A DNA stretch of 64,000 bases from Poa pratensis (Eukaryota > Streptophyta > Magnoliopsida > Poales > Poaceae), in contig CAMZMU010000063.1 of the NCBI GenBank assembly GCA_947311845.1, forward strand, positions 56,416,691 through 56,480,690, in the 5' to 3' direction. This document shows, in pieces, positions 1 to 12,328 of the stretch. Below the pieces are notes generated by a model. That model saw only the letters and a list, made by a program, of their open reading frames with translations. It was not told the origin of the DNA and made no database searches. The number at the start of each line of letters is the position of its first letter. The first letter of the stretch is position 1. A program made the translations under genes and the position numbers.

Positions 1-917
1 AGCGGCGCAAACAAGGAAAAACCAGAGGATTCAGCAGGCCTGGGTTCGTCGATCGATACTCACCGATAAACAGGTAAACAACCAATTCTGAATTTTAGTC
101 CATCTGTCTGATCGTCCAATTAAGTTAACTTCTCCAATACGGACAGACGTTTAGTTGTGTAGTCATTCCGTTGGTGCTTTGTTTTCCAGTGATGCATATT
201 GCATTTTGTTACTTTTTTTATAGAACGAACATTTTGGTCATCTATTAGCATACGTCGGGAGATTCTTAATCAAACATGATAACTGTTCCTTCGTTCATTC
301 GCAAAAAAAAAAGTTCCTTTCGTTATCAGGAAATGAGGCGTGAATGAGTTGAAATCTTCAGTTTTCACCTGTTTGCCTTTTCGATGCCCTGAGAAACTTC
401 TGCCTCTCCAATTTCAATTGATCTATTCAGCATATTTACCTTTTCGATACTCCGGAAAACTTCTGTCACTCCAATTATAATTAATTTTACTAAGTATGTG
501 GCATATTTGCCTTTTCAATATCCCGAAAAACATTTTTCCGTCACGGTTAAACTTACTAAGGAATGTAATATTCAACACAAAGACATGTAACTTGTAAGCC
601 TTTAGAAGCCGGCATTTTCATCGGCAGGTACAACGTGGTATATGTCTTTTTTCGCAACGATGTGGTCTTTATCTCTTCTGTGTTTGTTTTATTTCTCATT
701 TATTTTCTTCGGTATGTTGTATTGTGTATGGAGTTAGTTGTGCTAGCATTCACTAGTTGGAAGATACTATGAGAAAATCTGAGTTGTTGGGACTTGGGAG
801 AGTAGAAAAAAGGGAATAATTTTATAATGTTCACACAACTTTCTTCTTAAAGGTGTGTTTTCTGCATTCAGGTTAACTTATCTGAAGAGAGTCCTTACAA
901 GGTAACGCTGTTTGGCC
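1..917 (+). other. Upstream region and probable 5' leader of the TRM-like gene
   Basis: No coding frame is convincing here. A possible leader exon ends near position 72 at an AG/GTAAAC junction, and a plausible acceptor (TTCTGCATTCAG) precedes position 873. An intron in the 5' untranslated region of the gene starting near 918-933 is therefore possible. The rest is AT-rich with no repeat I recognise. Confidence 0.35.
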
Positions 918-3900
918 ATGTTGTCCCCCAACATGGCAAACAAAAGTTACAAACAGAGGAAGGAGAAGGTTCAGGTTGGTTGCATGTCGGGGCTAATACG
1001 CATGTTCGACTTTCGACGTGGTCAAAAATATCTTTCCGATGGGAGCCGACGAATTAATACGTATCCAGGTAAGGAACACAGTGACATTGCGTACTTGCAC
1101 TACGCCAGTAAGACTTAAATGTATTGCCCGGTTTGCTAAATGTAAACTGTGTGCTTTGTGCAGTTATAAGGGATCTAAAAGGTACTGAAGATTTCCATAG
1201 AATTATGGCTGCAGATGTAAGTTCTGAATCCATTTAAAACTAGTCCAGTTTTTCAGATAGGAAATTCGCGTGGTCGCTTTAATAAATAGATGGGAAAAGG
1301 AAGGATAAATATTCAATATTCGTTAAGAAGGAAGTAAAAAAGATGGAAGTTCAGTTACTAAATTTAACCTGCAACTGCTTGTCAGATAGCTTGTATTCAT
1401 GTACTGCTTCTACTACACTTTCATACTGGTATAATTGTGTGCGCAGTGCTGTTTGCTATTATTTTCTTTTATACTGTCGAGCAATACTTGTTCAACTGTA
1501 GGTTTTGAAGTTTAACTTTGGATTTGAAGAAACATAAATGCTCTCCCTAAGCAAAAAATAGCACTATAAACCTCAAAATGTGGAAACTTTGGATCTTATG
1601 TGAGCTTTTGAAGACTTATGTACAAATGCTTTTGGTATGATAAAGCACTATGTAATATCGAAGCTATTAGCTTAGGTACGGATGGGAAACAAAATTAGTG
1701 CAGTGGTATGTCGGAGTTTATCATGGTCAGAAGTATTTCTAACATTTTGAAAATAACTCTGAGCACGATCAATTATACACAAATAAATTGCTTTTCTCAG
1801 GATGTCAGAGACCATGGTGTTGAAGGATTTTTTGCCGGCAGGGCAAGTATTAAAGCGCTAATGGAAGAAGAGATGGCCAGTGGCACACAGCCGTTGAAGC
1901 AAACACAGAGAAACACATTTGGGGTACTCTCTAATGATGTGAAGTCTGTGAATCTGCCTGAAGGATCAGATATTGACCTAAACTTGGGTGCAACTCTCAT
2001 GGAAATTTACAGAAGTCATAATGAAAGTCAAGACAGTAGTGGTTCGGCTGAATCTGGTAATTATGCAATTGACCAAGAGAACAATGCTGATGCTGGCGTA
2101 CATCCCAATCGGATCCCCTTTATTATTCAGAAAGCACTTGAAGATGTGGCCGAAGCGGTAATAAGCCACCAATCAGCGAATGCGGAATACATACCCAACA
2201 GGGCCAACAGCGGTGAAGCTAGGTCCAAAGAATTGGTTGATGCACTGCAGCTGCTGAGCTCAAACAAAGAGTTGTTTCTGATGCTTCTGCGAGACCCGAG
2301 CTCTAGATTGTTACAATGCCTCCAGAATCTTTACACATCTCTAGGAGGTCCCAAGTTAGAAGCGGCAGAACCTGATGAAGTACCTAAGTTGCAAGGTGCG
2401 ACTAATGGTATAGAGCTGTTGGAGGGTTCACCACGTAAAGTGCAAAGAAAGCATAATTCTTTCTTGAAAGAGGATAGACTAGTCATGAGGAAACCATCAC
2501 AGTTAAATGATACTTCCCGTGGCCTTAGCACAATAGTAATCTTGAAGCCAAGCCCTGCAAGAGGTCAGAGTAGTCTGATCTCAAGTAGTGTAACTTCTTC
2601 ACCACTATCAAATCATACTAATTTGCAAGGTCAGGTTGAAAGTGGCAAACCTGCTCACCATTTCTCTCTTAGAGAGCTTAGAAGGAGGCTAAGGCTTGCC
2701 ACCATGAGTAGTACTTTTCAGAATGCTGATCCACCGAAGCAGTTTCCTGTCGAAAGTATGTGATAAGTTCAGAAAGTACAGATTCTTCTGACTCTGAGAT
2801 ATCTAAGCAACCATCCATTGTTGACAAGGAAGCAAACTTTAGAGATAGTGGAATTGGCATGGGAAATGATGCCACTCATGGTGTCGGATCTTTCTCCTAT
2901 GAAAAAGCTAGGAAGCATCTAATTGAGAAGCTAGACAATCAAGATGAAGACATTTCTCAGACTTTACGTAAATCAGAATCCATTGGGCGATTAATTTCAC
3001 ATCCAGATTATGAAACATTTTCTCCCAGTCAATGCCCTACAGAGGAGGGCATTAGTATATCTCAGGAAGCTACAGACTCAGGGTTACAAATAGTTGAGCA
3101 AGATGATGGTCCAAATTTTTTTATCCCACCAAGCGAATACCAAGAGACAGTGTCGTCCGACGCAAGCACTTCAGCTGGTAAACAGCTGGATGAACTCAGG
3201 ACAGATCATGGCAACCATCTATTGGAGGAGCACACTATTTCTCAGGAGCTAATCAATGAAGGTATGTTGCTCATGTACCATGAAGTATAAGATCCTCTTC
3301 TGTTCGGATTTAGTTCTTTGTCGTTGTAGTGTAATATTCGCATCCATTTGTTTGCAGATGTTGATAACACGCAGGATGCAGTGAAAAACTTACAACTCTG
3401 TACCGAGGTCGAACATTCAACTGAAAGCTTCGAACAAATAAATTCAAACCAGGTAAGTCATACTTTCTTTGGGTACGACGTGGAGCTTTATTCTGCAGAA
3501 AGTTGATAATTTTCTTGTCTAACAATGAATATAACTTGTCCCCTTTACTGAAGTTTTCCTCCGAGGAACCACAACCCTTGAGTGCGGTACCAGAAGTGAT
3601 CCTGCATTCTCTTGAGGACCCCGTTGAGGAACAAGACGATTTTAGTCCATCAGCAGTTGTTGGATTAGCCAAGCCGTCCATGTTGACATTTGATTGCTTG
3701 CCAGAGAATGCTGATGACAAAGAGGTGAAACTTAGTCCACAATCCGTTCTGGATCCTTCCCTGGGAAATAGTTCTAGTCCTTGCCAGAAAATGCGAAAAC
3801 AAGGTATTTTAGTGAAATTAAGAAACATATTATTTATTTTTGTATAATCAATTGATTAGTAATTAAACTGAACTTATGTTCTTGCAGATGAGTTGTCCAT

Positions 3901-4461
3901 GCCTAGCTCAAGAATTCTTTTCGAAGAACTTGATACTCCTTCATCTCCGGCCTTGCAAAACAGCCCGCAAACAATTATTCTTTATGATAAATATGAAAGG
4001 GTTTCCTTCATTAAGTCCGTGCTACAAGCTTCAGAATTGTTGGCCAAGGGAAGCTCGGAGAGGTGGTATATGGATGTGTCAATGCTTGAGACATCTGTTC
4101 TGGCTGAAGTAGGAATGTCATACTGCCTGACAGACGATGTGGTTCTTCTTTTCGATTGTGTTGAAGAAGTTCTTCTTAAGATAAGTGACAACTTCTTTGC
4201 TGGTGACCCTTGGGTAGCTTTTCTGAAACACAAGGTGAGACCAGCCCCACTGGGAGAGGAACTTGCTAAAGAGGTGGCTAAGTGCATCGATTCGATTGTA
4301 GATACAGAACTTCCAAAAACACTAGATCAGGTGGTGCTGACAGATCTGGAAGTTGGACCGTGGATGGATCTTCGTTGCGATGCTGAAGACGTGCTATTGA
4401 GGTGTGGGATGGTATGCTTGATGACTTACTGGAGGAGATGGTATTTGACCTGTGGCTTTAA
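918..4461 (+). CDS. TRM (TON1-recruiting motif)/DUF4378 family protein gene, C-terminus frameshifted
   Basis: TRM proteins tether TON1-type factors to cortical microtubules and help set division plane and cell shape; the role here is inferred from family. Six coding exons fit consensus splice sites: 918 (or ATG 933)-1068, 1164-1216, 1801-3261, 3358-3452, 3554-3803, 3888-4461. The first exon carries the family N-terminal motif GCMSGLIRMFDFRR. Exon 3 carries IKALMEEEM and a DUF3741-like stretch (ELVDALQLLSSNKELFL). The last exon is a DUF4378 domain ending WMDLRCDAEDV. Two breaks are visible. After position 2755 the frame shifts, either by loss of one base or through a 77-bp intron with donor GTATGT at 2756 and acceptor AG at 2831-2832. 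Near 4391 one base is missing, so translation runs to 4489 with an unrelated tail instead of the conserved IEVWDGMLDDLLEEM block ending at 4461. Family assignment is firm; functional status is uncertain. Confidence 0.78.
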
Positions 4462-5175
4462 GATTGTAGATCTCTGTAGTCGTCCATGAAGCTACATCCG
4501 ATCAAAACTAAAAGGATCTTATAGATTAGCAGTGTTTTCTTTTCTAAAGAAGATGAAGATTCAGCAGTGTTCTGTTATAAGGAGAGGTAAAGTGAGTATT
4601 GATAGATTTCAACAGATTGTAGAGTTAGGCATTTCATCATGATAGGATTGAATTCCATTTCCCGGATGGAGTGAATAACAGTTTTTTTCGCAGCCGAGTA
4701 ACTGTTAATTGTACAATCCCGAATGAAGCGGTCCCAAACACCAGGAATTGTTTTGTTATGCTTCTTTTCTCAATACCCGTTCCCTGTAAAGTGTACAAAC
4801 AGGAAAATTTAGTTTGGTTGTGCATACATTGTTCCTTGAAACTGTCCTAAGACTACTTTTCCTCTTGAAAGCAGGATAATTCTCTTTGTTTATGAAATAC
4901 ACTCCTATGTTACAGCTCATACTCTGGTTACTAGTATCATTTGCCAACATGTGAGGCCCATGCCCATCCATATATGAGAAACAAACATTCACAAGTGGCG
5001 ACTGATACTGTACTCATGACAGGGAATACAATGTAAGTGAGGGACCATGGGAAGGAATGCAACCCCAAACATGGCTATGCTAGGAGAGTAGCCTACTGTG
5101 CTCATGCTATGTTCCATTAGTACTACTACTACATGTTATGGCATAATGTACACATTGTTGATTGTTGATTGTTGA
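4462..5175. other. 3' flank of the TRM-like gene, no gene seen
   Basis: This AT-rich stretch follows the last exon and probably contains the 3' untranslated region. The short frames are interrupted and resemble no family I know. Confidence 0.4.
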
Positions 5176-5295
5176 AGTTAGCTATCCATGTGCCAGAACC
5201 ATGATCTAGTTTCGAGATCTTATGGGTTTCAACTCTAGCCTACCCCAACTTGTTTGGGAAAAAAGGCTTTGTTGTTGTTGTTGTTGTTGTTGTTG
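5176..5295 (+). mobile_element. Truncated SINE 3' tail (Au-SINE-like)
   Basis: The block contains CTAGCCTACCCCAACTTG, then TTTGGGA and AAGGCTTTG, and ends in an eight-unit GTT run at 5271-5295. This is the typical 3' end of the Au SINE family of grasses. The tRNA-like promoter boxes expected at the 5' end are not seen, so this is a 5'-truncated copy. It lies between the convergent TRM-like and RopGEF genes. Family naming is from memory of the tail only. Confidence 0.6.
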
Positions 5296-5354
5296 ATTGG
5301 GTGTATGGACCCTTATTTTGGTTTCTGGTCCAAGGCAGGATGAACAAATGATCA

Positions 5355-7232
5355 TCAGATCTTCCTCGCGGACTCGTCGGCGAAAAGAACGTCGTCTATA
5401 CATGTCACTATGGTGTACGCCAGGCTCTCCAGCACCCTGGAGTAGCTCTCCAGGATGGCTTGTCCAATATCCTGCAGCACAAGAACAGCACAATCAGTTT
5501 CACATCACAATTCAAGCCTGTAGAAGTAGAAAAGCTTCATTACTTCCGTCAATGGCGATGCTTTCAGACAGCAATTTTGTGTACCTTGTTGTGCTGTATC
5601 TTGCTTGCGTCCAAAGTGGTCTGGGAGAGGCCGGGGAAGCGCTGCTTGAGGCAGAGCAGAACGTCCTGGGCCCTGCTCGCCAGCATCACGTTCTTGTCCG
5701 ACTCCATCAGGTCCTTGACGGCGCTCCACGGCGACCTCGAGTGGCCGTGGTTGGCCTTCCGCCGCCACACGTGCATCGCCGCCTCCACGTGGTCCGCCGC
5801 CTCCAAGGCCTCGTGCTCCGACGATATCTCCAGGCAGTCCAGCAGGTACTCCGGCGAGAACTTGCCCGGGAACGACATGTGCCGGTAGATGGCGTCGCCC
5901 ACGCTCGCCCGCCCGCACTGCATAGTATTCAGAAGTCAGAACTTAGAACCAACCAACAACTTGTTCAGAGGAAAAAAAAAAAACTTTCAGGGGGAGAGAT
6001 TCGAGGCTACCTTGGGAAGTGTCTGCGTGTACGACTCAGGAATCTTTATGTCCGCCAGAATGCCATTGTTGATGGCCATGGCCGCCTTGTGGATCTGGTT
6101 TGCGCAGTCGTGCTTCTGCCGCAGGTCCCTCCGGGCCGACTCGGTGAGCCCGAGCTTGGTGACGCACGGCACGGGCAGCCACCACCTCTCCTCGCCACGG
6201 TGGCTCACCGGAATGCAGGGCGCCGAGCCGTTGATGCTGTCCTTGTGTCCCTTGTCGTTAAGGTACCAGAATTCAGTCTTCTGAAACCCTTCCAGGGTCT
6301 CCTGCACAAACAGTAATATCGAGGCCACATGAGGAGCACTTCTTGGAATCCGTGTCTCGTGGAAGGAACGAAGGCTAGAAAGCACTTGGATCTTACGAGC
6401 AGCATGTCGTCGAGCTTCTCGAGGGCGGGGAGGTTGACGTAGATGTCGGATCTTGGCCTGGTCGCCATCACCTCTCGGGTGGTGCCGTCCGGCACGATCT
6501 CCTTGGACGGGAAGAACTCGACGATGTAGTCGCACACGGAGAGCAGGCAGTCCATCTCCCGCCGCCACATCGACCGCTTCTCCACCGGCAGGGGCTCCAG
6601 CCTGTGGCAGCTCCCGAAGACGGTCGCTGCAGAGCACAAGAAGCAACGGAATTCAGTCAGCACCCTCTGTTCTGCTTCTGCTCGTACATAACCTGCTCTG
6701 CATTTGTTAGGGATTAAATGCGTGGTAAATTACCGTAGAGGTTGGTGATGGCATTGGAGATGGCGGTGGCTGTGGAGACTCCCTTGCCGCCGCCGGACAT
6801 GTCCTCGCCGAGCAGGAGCTTGGAGAACCTCTCCTTCATCAGCTGCAGCTCTGCAGTTCCACCCACCATCGCAAGTACATTAGCATGTGCCTGCGCACGA
6901 GCCCGAAAAGCAACAGAGATGTCACGTACCGCTGTAACCGCCTTCGGGTCACGCATGCCGCCAGCGAGCCGCGGCGCCGTGCCGAGCCTCTGCAGCAGCG
7001 GCGGCGGCGGTGGCATCCGCGCCGCTAGCTTGCACACCGGCCAGCGCGTGTACGGCGACCCGTACGGGCTCCCCGGCTCGCCGCTGCACTCAGAGGACAC
7101 GTCGGAGGCGTCATCGTCCTCCTCGTGGCGGTGTCGAGGCAGTCCCACCCGGAGCTCCATGCCATTGTCGTCGTCGAGGTCGGCGTAGTCGGACTGCGAG
7201 CCTTCCTCCCACGTCGACGACGGCGTGTCCAT
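5355..7232 (-). CDS. ROPGEF: Rop guanine nucleotide exchange factor (PRONE domain)
   Basis: RopGEFs activate plant Rho (ROP/RAC) GTPases at the plasma membrane, often downstream of receptor kinases, in polar growth. Six exons on the minus strand fit GT-AG sites: 7232-6930, 6848-6734, 6626-6397, 6301-6011, 5917-5585, 5471-5355, giving about 462 residues. Residues 1-101 are an acidic, proline-containing variable N-terminus. The PRONE domain fills the rest: [21 protein letters not shown], then [26 protein letters not shown], the [19 protein letters not shown] block, and [19 protein letters not shown] near the end. The start at 7232 is preferred because the sequence from there is acidic as in relatives; an in-frame ATG at 7433 also exists. 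The acceptor of exon 2 could shift by six bases. The protein stops about 15 residues after the PRONE core, so it lacks the long C-terminal tail many paralogues carry. Confidence 0.88.
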
Positions 7233-7432
7233 GCCCGCATCGATCAGCCAAGCACCGCCGCTACACGTAGTAGTGCCACTCTGGCCGGCGCGTGCGTCGT
7301 GATCGATGGTGCTTGCGAAGTGATCGCTCCTGGGCCGGGAGTGAACGGAAGGGACAGCGATGGTGGTGTCGGGTCGTACAATAGAGCGGCTGCGTAGGAG
7401 GAGGAACATGCGGGGGAAGTGGCAGTGGAACA

Positions 7433-10400
7433 AGGAATGAGCAGAAATAGGTGGCGTCCTCCATCATGAGGCCCCACGATGACGCCTGTGCTGTGAGGGA
7501 AAGCGTGCGATTCCCTGGCCGCCGCCGACGATGTCCCCCTCCCCTGCCGCGGGAAATTTTCTTTGAAATGTGCGAAAAAAACTTACTGCCCGCCAGTAAT
7601 CTAATCTGTCACTGCACTGAGAGTGGCAGCAGAGCTCTGCCGGCATATGATCATGTGCCCACTTGTTCAACGGTATGAGACACTAATCACAAATCAAGCA
7701 TCATCATCTGTCCCCCCTAAACACCGCCGTCGCGTCTCATTAGGCCGGCCGCGTGGCTGGCGTGGAGGTCGCGTCGCCGTGAGCTTTATCTGACGCAAAA
7801 GCTCGCGAGCATGCCCGGCAACCGGAATCATGGCGACATTACGGACGGGCAAAGGGGAAAGGGAACCCGTCCCGTCCCCCTCGCTTCTGTGTTCTCTTTT
7901 CCGATCATGGACTGAACCCGATCGAATTTTACACTCGCAAAGTCGCAATTATTTTATTTTAGTACCTCCTCCCTCTCACTGTTCGTTAGCCTTTGCACTG
8001 CCTAGTGTGCCGTAGTAGTAAAGTACAAAAAAGCAGGGTGTTCCTTTGCCTGCCACGGCTGGCAAGACTTCAGTTCAGATCATGCAGAGGAGTGCTGAAT
8101 AGAATAAGCTTGCTTGTTGCTACAGCTTGGTCCTGTGGATGGTGAGCTTAGCTTAAGGCTAAAATACTATAATCTTCTTTAGCTTATCCGTGGCACGCTT
8201 ATGCTAACTCTTGATTGGCCTCTATGCGCATCATAGCCTACGGAGTAGCGCCACGTGCCTAGGCTCGTAGGTTGCTAATGACACGTTCGTGCATGCTGAT
8301 GATGAGTTAATGGGGTTTAAGTATTATCTGACCTCACAATGAGTTGTGTTGTCTGTCCATGTAAATCCAGTACATCATGGATAAACTTTTTTTAGTTCTT
8401 CATTAGCATCACATATTTTTAGGGTGCTGTCTTTGATTAGGTAGGAACTGCCTATCTTTGATTAGTTAGGGTTACATTGTTTTGTTTAGTACTTCGAATG
8501 CTTAAAAAGAGTAAAAATGATGAGCACAACCAACAATAAAATTTTGTTATCAACAAGAATGCACCGTGAGAGACATGTTTGATGCGAGGTGGAATTTGAC
8601 TTTTCGTAGGTAGTAACCCTACCATGTTATGCAAACTCAATGCGTTAGCCTGAGGACATGCTTACTATTGTGGCCTTAAGTGAGAGTCCTGATATTTCTA
8701 AATGGAAATACACAAATCTGGAAAATTTACCATCAAAATCTATTTATAAAAAATTTACCGTCAAAATATTCCACAAAGAGGTCACCGCGGCATCAACTAG
8801 TACGTCACCCTCCAAGAGTAAAAATATCTCACTTGAACGAATCGACACAGAGAGCTCAAATTATACATCGAATGCAAAGCAAGAACACCAAGAGTGATCA
8901 GGTTCTTCTCCCTCAAATCCCACCAAAGCAACAAATGATAGGGTGGATTTGAAGAGGAAGTACAATGGATGATAACCAATGAATCCAAGATCCGGATCTA
9001 AAAGCTTCCTTCACAAAGAAGAGAAATTTGGTTCAGTAGAAATGTAGATCTACATATACTATCTTATTTCCTCAAATAGATTCATGATTCATAGGAGTGA
9101 TGGGGAGTAATCGAGCTTTAGAAGATAAATAATGGTGGAGAAAACTTGCTAAAGAACCTTTTTTCAAGTGGGTAAGAAGACCCCCTTTAAAACACCCCTA
9201 AAAAATCTACCTGTTACATCCTTTCTGTGACTGTCCGGATGGTCATGGTTAATGCCCAGCTAGCAAGGTACTAGGGTGTAGTCGGGCACTATACGAGCAC
9301 CATGATAGACGGGTTGTAGCCGAGTAGTAACTGGGCCGTATCCGGACGATAGCCGGGGAAAACCTCCAACACCAAAACACGATATATTTTGCTTGCGAAC
9401 TCAACTTTCGATGAACCGAGACAAGTTTTAATTTTAACAACAAGATCTAACTCATCACACAGAGAAACATCAAATATCAGAATTTTAAGCCACAAATGGA
9501 AATGTTTTAACCTCTCTATAAAATAAGAACCGACAAAAACTCCAACACCAAGAATGTGATATCTTTTTCGTACGAACTCCTTTTTTGATGAAACTCATGC
9601 TTGTTTTGAAGACAATGAAAGGAGCTAGATATCACCTAGAGGGGGTGGGGGTGAATAGGCAGTTCAAAACTATTACATATTTCGGTTGAAAACTGTAGAA
9701 GTAAACTAACCATTTAATTTACGTAGCACAAAACCTAAGTATACTAGGCTCAACAAAGTGCACCAAAAATTAAGCTAATTAAGATGTAAATAACTATATG
9801 GTAGCAATATACCAACATAAACAACTTCAAGCATGATGTCCATCACAAGGTAAATGCACAAGTAGAAGATCTCAGACATAGAGATAACCGAAGCACACAT
9901 AAACTAAAATGTATTCCGAAGTTCACACTGTACCTTTAGGGTGCTACTCTTCGTTGGGAGGTGCGGCAGAAATTCCCGAAAGTCACAAATACCACCTTAT
10001 TTTTCTTGAGCTACCCTAACAAGGTAAATGTATGAATCCACTATTAGTACCCTTGAATATGGTCACTGAACCTTTACAAATTGTTTGGAGCTACTCCACA
10101 ACTTAATTGGAGACTCCCAAGTTTTTTCCAAGACCTCTTCACCAAGGATTGGCTTCACGACAAACACCAGACATCTAGGGTTCCCAAGAACCCAAGAGTA
10201 AAATTCTCATGAACTTTCACCCAACCGAATCCTAAAGTAGAACTCACATCAATACAAATATGATCCACCTAGAGATATTAATGCACATTCTAGAATTTGA
10301 ATTCATCTGAAAAAGACATACCACATAGAGGATAGATATTATTGCACTATCAACACTAAGTGGTATTCCTCAAGCACATTCATTTTTAGGGTTGTGAAGT

Positions 10401-12079
10401 TCCCGTGGCATATAACTCCCCCAAAATGGGATGATCCATTAGTCCGTTGAAAGAGTCAAACTAAGATACACTCAAGATGCAATAAAGGATAAAAAGAAAA
10501 CATACAAGTGCATGGTGTGCAAACCAACATACACATGTTGATTACTTGATATAAGTAAGTAGGAAGCACAATATATACAAACACATGCTAGTTACTAAAT
10601 CGAAACATGCAAAGGACCAAGTATCTTTCGGTGTAAGAAAGTTAAGTACAAGTTACTACAAAGAGGCGCACTGGATATAGGATAAAAATATGATATCCAA
10701 ATGACTCGGCTGATAAAATATAATTGGTGTGGAACCCTTACTTCGTCATGAGGTAGCCAAGTATCCAATACCCTCCAACAACACATATTGTTCAAACTTG
10801 AGCTAAATTATGACGATCACTCTCCCTTCAAGTTGCAACACCTTCTTTGGATGTGCATTCTATGTGAAGGATACCCATTCAAACATGGGAACATCTTCAC
10901 ATGTCTATTATCAACATATGGATATCCATTCGAGATGCTCATATTTAACTTGCACTTATAAATCTTGATGACAGTCACCACTAGATGCAATCCTCTCATT
11001 GGCTATATGAAACTTCTTTTTTAATTATGCAAACCATAGATTGACACCTAACCCATACAGAAACAACAAATATATAGATCATTGGTTAGTTCACAAAGTG
11101 CAATTGGAAAGCTCTTATCATACAACTAGATCAAATGATCCCAACCGATACCGTACCATTTATGCTTTATGTGTTGACCAAGTTGAATCCACTGGTTTCA
11201 CTTCGCATGCTCAACCTTGTGTATTCTTCATGCTCTATCACAATCTAATTGAGGTACACAAAAAATTATTTCTTTGATTGCATGCTTCCAGCCCTGATCA
11301 ATCATGACTCAACATATGAGTTCATCATGACCTTAACTTAGAGTCAATTCTTGAATTCTTCTCTTGTTATCAATCTCTCTCAGTATTTGATCCTCCATGT
11401 CTGAACTCATAAGTTAGAGCTAGACTTTTTTTAGGTCCACACAAGAACTCTATCTTGTTCTTAATGAAAAGCAATGTTCTTGCTAGTTACTCGAAAAAAA
11501 GATATCTTTTTTTAATTATTGATCATATGATATTCATTCGTTCAAATCAATCATCTTGATGTTGATACTGAATGTATATATATCTCCATCTTCATGTCAT
11601 ACCACCTCCAATCCAACACATGGTTTTCAGGTATTGTCTATGAAAAGTTTCTTCAAATATAACTCAATAAAACCAAGAGTACATAGAGATATTTATTAAT
11701 TGTCAAAACCACACATGAGGCTCCATGCACTTTCGCTATGCAATAAGCATTGGCGTATTTGACATTGACATCATCCGTATTAGAAAAATAATTGTTGCCG
11801 TAGGTCAATATTTGGAAGAATGGGGAGTCTTCTCTCACAAATCACAATCACCACAAAGGGGAGGGGGGAGGGTAGACTGGGACGAACTCATGAAGACCAA
11901 GGACCACGTGTCAAGCATGAGGAGGCTTACATATGATATTTTCCTTGATTAGCAGTTTAGATGAGACTTACTAAATATATAAATATAAAAAGTCATGTAA
12001 TACTTTGTCCTCCAAGGTTTATAACGCCCTTGCGTATTTATAGGTTCTCAACTTATCTAACGAGATGTGTGTTATATGC
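7433..12079. other. Intergenic region with degraded repeats, no gene seen
   Basis: The first few hundred bases form the upstream region of the RopGEF gene. No frame longer than about 90 codons carries a recognisable domain. The part from about 9,630 to 10,450, starting near CACCTAGAGGGGGTGGGGGT, reads like an old copy of a repeat common in Triticeae DNA, but I cannot name it or find its ends. Confidence 0.4.
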
Positions 12080-12081
12080 TA

Positions 12082-12152
12082 CTACATCTGTTCACTAATG
12101 TAAAACGTTTTGGTGGGCTGTTTTAGCCCACCATATTTGTGGGCAGAGGTAG
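12082..12152. mobile_element. Short Stowaway-like MITE
   Basis: The ends CTACATCTGTTCAC and (reverse strand) CTACCTCTGCCCAC form imperfect inverted repeats. TA dinucleotides flank both sides (12080-12081 and 12153-12154), the usual Stowaway target duplication. The centre GGTGGGCTGTTTTAGCCCACC folds back on itself. No coding capacity. Confidence 0.55.
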
Positions 12153-12328
12153 TACAAAAGTATGCCGTTAAATCATATTTGAAATAAGTTTATAATGGTA
12201 ATTTTAAAATGCCTGAGGATTTTATAAACTCGGAAGAAAGGAGTACAAGATTGTATTGATGAAGGTGCTAACCAGAGGAGTTTCATTCATGTAGCATAGC
12301 AAATTGCGTACCAATTAGCAGTGTCACC

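Noticed and set aside
5206..5295. Polyglutamine-encoding frame on the minus strand
   Set aside because: The glutamines come from the GTT run of a SINE tail, not from a gene.
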